This document shows, piece by piece, positions 30,699 to 33,230 of a DNA stretch of 33,230 nucleotides. The position numbers and the translations under genes were made by a program. Within the stretch, counting starts at the first letter, position 1. Each line of letters begins with the position of its first letter. The notes under the pieces are model-generated. The model was given only the letters and a program-made list of their open reading frames with translations, did no database searches and had not been told where the DNA came from. Source of the stretch: DATKKG01 sp964475215 (GTDB taxonomy: Archaea; Thermoproteota; Nitrososphaeria; Conexivisphaerales; DTJL01); NCBI GenBank assembly GCA_964475215.1, contig CAYYVT010000150.1:1-33230 (forward strand), in the 5' to 3' direction.

Positions 30699-31546
30699 AT
30701 GCCTTCGGTGTGAGGCTGCTGGGGATTGTCCGCAGCGGGGGATTCGAACGATCCGGCATTCAGGGATTCGAAAGAGCGATTCGGACCATACATACTGGAT
30801 TCCGGCTGCGAATGCTCTCTTTGCGGCAAACGCTTTGACCACGCTGCGCAGCTCAGGGGACACATGGCCGGGAAGCATTCGAACAAGCCTCGCCATCTCA
30901 GGCCGAGCATCAATGTCGAAAACCTTCAGCCGTCTCAGCTTGGGTATATCGCAGGTTTCTTAGATGGCGAAGGCGGGATTCAGATAACCAAAACTGCAAG
31001 GAAGCAAAGATCGTACCCCATTGCACTCCACCCATGCGTCTACTTCACCAACACGAACCGGACAGTGATTGAATCGATGAAGGAGTGGCTGAATTCAGGC
31101 AGTATGGTCGTTTCTCACTCGAAGAAGGGATACAGAGACACTTACATCCTCCACGTAACCGGCATGCAGAATATCGTACTACTTTTGAGTCGACTGCTCC
31201 CCTTCCTCATCATAAAGCCAAAGCAGGCACGGCTACTGATAGAATACTGTCAAAGCAGAATGCTCCATCACCACGGAACCGATCGGCACTACAGCCAAGC
31301 AGAGCTAGAATTATATAGTGCCCTGATTCAGGCAAACAAGAAAGGGGGTAAGGCATCTGCCAACTCACGGGAGTTTGACTAAGGCGGGCAAACACCACAA
31401 AATGGTGGCTCCGAGTACGCAGTCAAACTCCGAAGCTACAGGGACGTGAAAGGGTCGCCAAGATCCCGAAGCGGAACATGAGGGAGAAGTACAGGAAGCG
31501 CTTCGACCTGAAACGCAGGGCGGGCCAGAACTGGGTAGTCCCCTAG
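30699..31546 (+). CDS. rps30e: 30S ribosomal protein eS30, gene split into three exons
   Basis: The spliced product is 55 aa: MPTHGSLTKAGKVRSQTPK, then a basic tail ending RRAGQNWVVP. The first part matches archaeal eS30. Exon 1 is about 30699-30703 (ATGCC), exon 2 about 31362-31391, exon 3 31414-31546. Evidence for splicing: the HGSLTKAGK and VRSQTPK halves are in different frames separated by a 22-nt bulge-helix-bulge element whose removal joins GGC-AAA-GTA-CGC. No ATG/GTG/TTG lies in frame before PTHG, only CTG, whereas ATGCC with a properly spaced TATA box lies 658 bp upstream. An alternative junction (ATGCCTT joined to TGCC) gives MPLPTHG, also in frame. Exon 3 is unambiguous; exon 1 is inference. 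Confidence 0.82.
30704..31361 (+). other. Large intron of eS30 carrying a homing endonuclease
   Basis: About 658 bp separate the proposed exon 1 (ATGCC) from PTHG-coding exon 2, almost filled by a LAGLIDADG reading frame. Its sequence is visibly more A+T-rich than neighbouring genes. The ends can pair through ATGCCTT (30699-30705) and AAGGCAT (31350-31356). Because GCC occurs at both junctions, the exact splice points could shift by three bases. I could not draw a clean 3-4-3 bulge-helix-bulge here, unlike the mini-intron. Confidence 0.6.
30726..31382 (+). CDS. Intron-encoded C2H2 zinc-finger / LAGLIDADG homing endonuclease
   Basis: A 218-aa protein. A C2H2 finger (C30-x2-C33-x12-H46-x4-H51) precedes one LAGLIDADG motif, LGYIAGFLDGEGG (72-84), so it would act as a homodimer recognising a near-palindromic DNA site. 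The fold continues with FTNTNRTVIESMKEWL, YILHVTGMQNIVLLLSRLLP and KPKQARLLIEYCQ. The only start before the finger is TTG at 30726; the ATG at 30699 is in frame but separated by a TGA. The last codons (to 31382) extend 21 bp into eS30 exon 2, so the intact protein is encoded only by unspliced RNA. Probable role: mobility of the surrounding intron. Confidence 0.83.
   Translation: MSAAGDSNDPAFRDSKERFGPYILDSGCECSLCGKRFDHAAQLRGHMAGKHSNKPRHLRPSINVENLQPSQLGYIAGFLDGEGGIQITKTARKQRSYPIALHPCVYFTNTNRTVIESMKEWLNSGSMVVSHSKKGYRDTYILHVTGMQNIVLLLSRLLPFLIIKPKQARLLIEYCQSRMLHHHGTDRHYSQAELELYSALIQANKKGGKASANSREFD
31370..31431 (+). repeat. 11-bp inverted repeat enclosing the eS30 mini-intron
   Basis: GGAGTTTGACT (31370-31380) and AGTCAAACTCC (31421-31431) are perfect reverse complements lying entirely in exon sequence. 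They would form the outer exon-exon helix of the bulge-helix-bulge. Confidence 0.8.
31392..31413 (+). other. 22-nt bulge-helix-bulge mini-intron in eS30
   Basis: Reading inward from the outer helix: a central 4-bp helix GGGC (31386-31389) pairs with GCTC (31408-31411, one G-U). A 3-nt bulge AAA (31390-31392) lies on the 5' strand and a 3-nt bulge CGA (31412-31414) on the 3' strand. An inner 5-bp stem CACCA/TGGTG (31393-31397, 31403-31407) closes a CAAAA loop. Cutting after the second base of each bulge, as archaeal splicing endonuclease does, removes exactly 22 nt and restores the G-K-V-R frame. Confidence 0.75.
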
Positions 31547-31550
31547 GCTC

Positions 31551-31573
31551 ACCCTTCCTTTCTAGTTTTCCGC
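31551..31573 (+). terminator. Pyrimidine-rich possible terminator after eS30
   Basis: A T/C-rich stretch with short T runs follows the eS30 stop in the 59-bp convergent gap before htrA. There is no stem-loop; archaeal termination needs only T tracts, so the call is weak. Confidence 0.25.
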
Positions 31574-31605
31574 TCCGATCATCTCCCGTCTGAGGGAACG
31601 ACTGC

Positions 31606-32607
31606 CTATTCTTGGGAGAGGACGGCCCTCGTAGAGTACCTCTTGGACTCCCTGAGGAGCTCGATCTGCAGCACGTCGCCCGGCTTCCTCGACCTGATGT
31701 ACTTCCTGAGCTCCTTTATCGTCCTGATCTGGCTCGAGTCCAGCGCGGTTATGATGTCCCCGGCGCTCACCCCCGCCCGCTGAGCGGGGCCGCCCTTCGC
31801 CACCCCCGCCACGGCCACGCCCTCCTCCACGGGCAGCCTGTAGTGCTCGGCCACGTTCTTGTCGACGGTGAACCCAGCGATGCCCAGCCAGGTCCGTGTC
31901 ACCTTTCCATAGAGGATGAGGTCCTCCACCGCCTTCTTCACGGTGGAGGCGGGAATGGCGAAGCCGATTCCTTGGGCGTAGGGGATCATGGCCGTGTTCA
32001 GGCCTATGACGTGACCATGGAGATCGATAAGGGGGCCGCCGCTGTTCCCGGGGTTGATGGCGGCATCCGTCTGAATGAGGTCCTCGAATATGTTCTCCTC
32101 GAGGCTGATGTCCCGATGGGAGGCGCTGACGACGCCGCGGGTGACCGTGGGGCCGCCGAGGAAGAAGCCGAAGGGGTTCCCTATGGCGACGACCGTCTGC
32201 CCGATCTTGAGGTCCTCCGACTCCGCCATCTCGGCCACCGGGAGCCCCTTTTGGTCCACCTTCACGACGGCCACGTCGCTGGAGGGGTCGACCCCCACCA
32301 CCCTTCCCTCAAGCTTCTTTCCGTCGGTGGTGAGGATGGTGAGCTGGCGGCTGTTGGCGACCACGTGGTTGTTCGTGGCGATGTATCCGTCGGGATGGAC
32401 CACGACGCCGCTCCCCATCCCCTGTATGGGATGCGCCCTGAAGAGCTCCTCGACCACCTGAAGCGTGGAGATGGTCACGACGCTGGGCAGGACGCGGTTG
32501 ACGGCTTCGATTACGGCCTGGTCGTATGGATGCTCTTCGCTCAAGGCGAGATCGCCGTTTCGAGCTGTCCCTTCCTGACCTATGTAAGTCTTCTGCCTCG
32601 CCAGCAA
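31606..32607 (-). CDS. htrA: HtrA/DegP-like serine protease with PDZ domain
   Basis: A 333-aa trypsin-fold protease with catalytic triad H81 (NNHVV), D111 (SSDVAVVKV) and S189 (NPGNSGGPL). One PDZ domain (about 245-330: EEGVAVAGVAKGGPAQRAGVSAGDIITAL) follows. There is no signal peptide or membrane segment, so it should work in the cytoplasm in protein quality control, unlike bacterial DegP. The start listed is TTG 32607; another TTG at 32544 (LSEEHPYDQ) is equally possible, and neither has a strong Shine-Dalgarno site. It is divergent from an Lrp-type regulator that could control it. Confidence 0.92.
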   Translation of the reverse strand: MLARQKTYIGQEGTARNGDLALSEEHPYDQAVIEAVNRVLPSVVTISTLQVVEELFRAHPIQGMGSGVVVHPDGYIATNNHVVANSRQLTILTTDGKKLEGRVVGVDPSSDVAVVKVDQKGLPVAEMAESEDLKIGQTVVAIGNPFGFFLGGPTVTRGVVSASHRDISLEENIFEDLIQTDAAINPGNSGGPLIDLHGHVIGLNTAMIPYAQGIGFAIPASTVKKAVEDLILYGKVTRTWLGIAGFTVDKNVAEHYRLPVEEGVAVAGVAKGGPAQRAGVSAGDIITALDSSQIRTIKELRKYIRSRKPGDVLQIELLRESKRYSTRAVLSQE

Positions 32608-32650
32608 GGCATGGCCTATTGAAAAGGGCCCCCGCGGACGGCGCCAATGG

Positions 32651-32658
32651 ATAAATAG
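32651..32658. promoter_or_regulatory. TATA-like element for the Lrp gene, possibly shared with htrA
   Basis: ATAAATAG is centred 28 bp before the ATG at 32682. On the minus strand it reads CTATTTAT, 47 bp before the longest htrA start. Confidence 0.45.
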
Positions 32659-32681
32659 CCAAAGACCTCCCTGACGCTCGA

Positions 32682-33137
32682 ATGGACTTGCAGGGATCTA
32701 CCGACGACCTGGACATTCGGATACTCCGGGAGTACCTGAGCGACGCTCGTTCCAGCAGCAGGAGGGTCGCGGAGAGGCTCAACCTTGCCGTAGGCACCGT
32801 GCTCTCTCGCACCAAGAAGATGGAGAAGTCGGGCGTCATCAAGGGCTACTCGGCGGTCCTCGATCAGGAAAAGCTTGGTTACACTTTGACGGCCGTGACG
32901 GAGATGACGGTATCCAAGGGGAAGCTCCTGGAGACCGAAAAGGAGATCGCCCAGTGGCCCATGGTCTGCGCGGTCTATGATGCCACCGGGCTCACCGACA
33001 TGTTCATAATAGCTAAGTTCAGGTCGAGGGAGGAGCTCAGCGTCTTCACGAAGAGGCTCCTCTCCCTCCCCCACGCCGAAAGGACGAACACCCACGTCGT
33101 GCTGACCACGGTCAAGGAGGACTTCCGCCTCCTGTAG
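32682..33137 (+). CDS. Lrp/AsnC family transcriptional regulator
   Basis: A 151-aa protein with an N-terminal winged helix-turn-helix (DDLDIRILREYLSDARSSSR, RVAERLNLAVGTVLSRTKKM, ~8-55). The C-terminal RAM effector/oligomerisation domain (~70-145) includes YTLTAVTEMTVSKGK, YDATGLTDMFIIAKF and THVVLTTVKED. It would form octamers responding to amino acids or similar ligands. Divergence from htrA across an interval with a shared TATA-like element suggests it may regulate htrA and itself; this is inference. Confidence 0.93.
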   Translation: MDLQGSTDDLDIRILREYLSDARSSSRRVAERLNLAVGTVLSRTKKMEKSGVIKGYSAVLDQEKLGYTLTAVTEMTVSKGKLLETEKEIAQWPMVCAVYDATGLTDMFIIAKFRSREELSVFTKRLLSLPHAERTNTHVVLTTVKEDFRLL

Positions 33138-33230
33138 CAGCCGGGAACGGCTTGATACGATTGGACGGCTGCACAGTGCCAGGGTATCCTTAGGCCTGTG
33201 ATTGGACATTTGTCCAGCAGGGCCGGGCGT
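33138..33230. other. Right-edge non-coding end
   Basis: 93 bp without a readable gene. It includes a 14-bp inverted repeat (TGGACA-TT-TGTCCA, 33203-33216) of unknown meaning. Confidence 0.3.

Noticed and set aside
30737..30772. tRNA T-arm-like sequences (two copies of GGGATTCGAA) suggesting a tRNA on the minus strand
   Set aside because: The bases flanking TTCGAAT do not form a T-stem and no anticodon or acceptor stem is found. The repeats lie within the endonuclease reading frame.
30645..30896. 84-codon N-terminal extension of nop5
   Set aside because: It is not family-like, lies opposite the eS30 intron and is upstream of a clear Shine-Dalgarno site and promoter.
30699..31362. A canonical bulge-helix-bulge at the large eS30 intron
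   Set aside because: The ends pair through a continuous 7-bp helix (ATGCCTT/AAGGCAT). Strict 3-4-3 folds that keep the frame need TGCC/GGCA with no supporting flanking helices, so the junction is left uncertain.
31384..31420. The eS30 frame break as a simple frameshift or sequencing error
   Set aside because: A 22-nt insertion with a full 3-4-3 bulge-helix-bulge fold and exact frame restoration is very unlikely by error. It is kept as a testable alternative.
33203..33216. TGGACA-TT-TGTCCA inverted repeat near the right edge
   Set aside because: It is short, isolated and without a visible downstream gene; it could be chance or an operator of a gene outside the window.

Overview
The window is about 33 kb of G+C-rich archaeal chromosome. 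The domain is shown by its gene set: TFB, the TFE-beta/RPC39-like factor, eS8, eS30, SRP19, Gar1, fibrillarin with Nop5, RadA, Trm1, an archaeal-type AsnRS, RIO2 and an Lsm protein. SMC with ScpA/ScpB kleisin partners, an Fe-S-type TFE-beta and an AbrB-PhoU regulator point to the TACK side, most likely a Thaumarchaeota/Nitrososphaeria-like or neighbouring lineage. That placement is inference. Genes are tightly packed, often overlap at start/stop codons, and frequently use TTG or GTG starts. TATA-like elements recur about 27-36 bp upstream of the start codon, so many transcripts are probably leaderless.

Layout. 1-1000 (minus): an AIR-synthase-like protein cut by the window edge, and a small helical protein. 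1099-2881 (plus): an unknown protein and inositol-1-phosphate synthase, the latter behind a perfect palindrome. 2895-6981: rnhB and a THEP1-type NTPase, divergent from nth-trm1, then convergent rlmE and TFE-beta. 7057-13974 (minus): an information-processing block of TFB, Gar1, SRP19, eS8, ScpB, ScpA and SMC. 14095-17864 (plus): M24 peptidase, AbrB-PhoU regulator and CTP synthase. 17821-19842: ECF S-component, RIO2, Lsm. 19971-26106 (plus): RadA paralogue, unknown protein, RqcH (with an antisense membrane protein at its 5' end), CBS protein, Mut7-C protein, AMMECR1 and a glycosyltransferase. 26336-30644: AsnRS and RadA, convergent with the C/D snoRNP pair fibrillarin-Nop5. 30699-31546: split eS30 gene. 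31606-33137: HtrA protease and an Lrp/AsnC regulator. No tRNA, rRNA, CRISPR array or insertion sequence was recognised.

Two parts stand out. First, the small ribosomal protein eS30 can only be read if the gene is in three exons. A tiny first exon is followed by a ~0.66 kb intron carrying a C2H2 zinc-finger/LAGLIDADG endonuclease. A 22-nt mini-intron then sits inside the conserved N-terminal motif; it folds into a textbook 3-4-3 bulge-helix-bulge, and its removal restores the frame exactly. Second, the TFB has three extra zinc ribbons (twelve cysteines) inserted inside its first cyclin repeat, between segments that are contiguous in ordinary TFBs.

Most other genes are core ribosome-biogenesis, transcription and genome-maintenance functions. 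Recurrent themes are convergent gene pairs whose coding ends overlap (five cases) and divergent pairs whose TATA boxes are interlocked so that the transcripts would cross (three cases).
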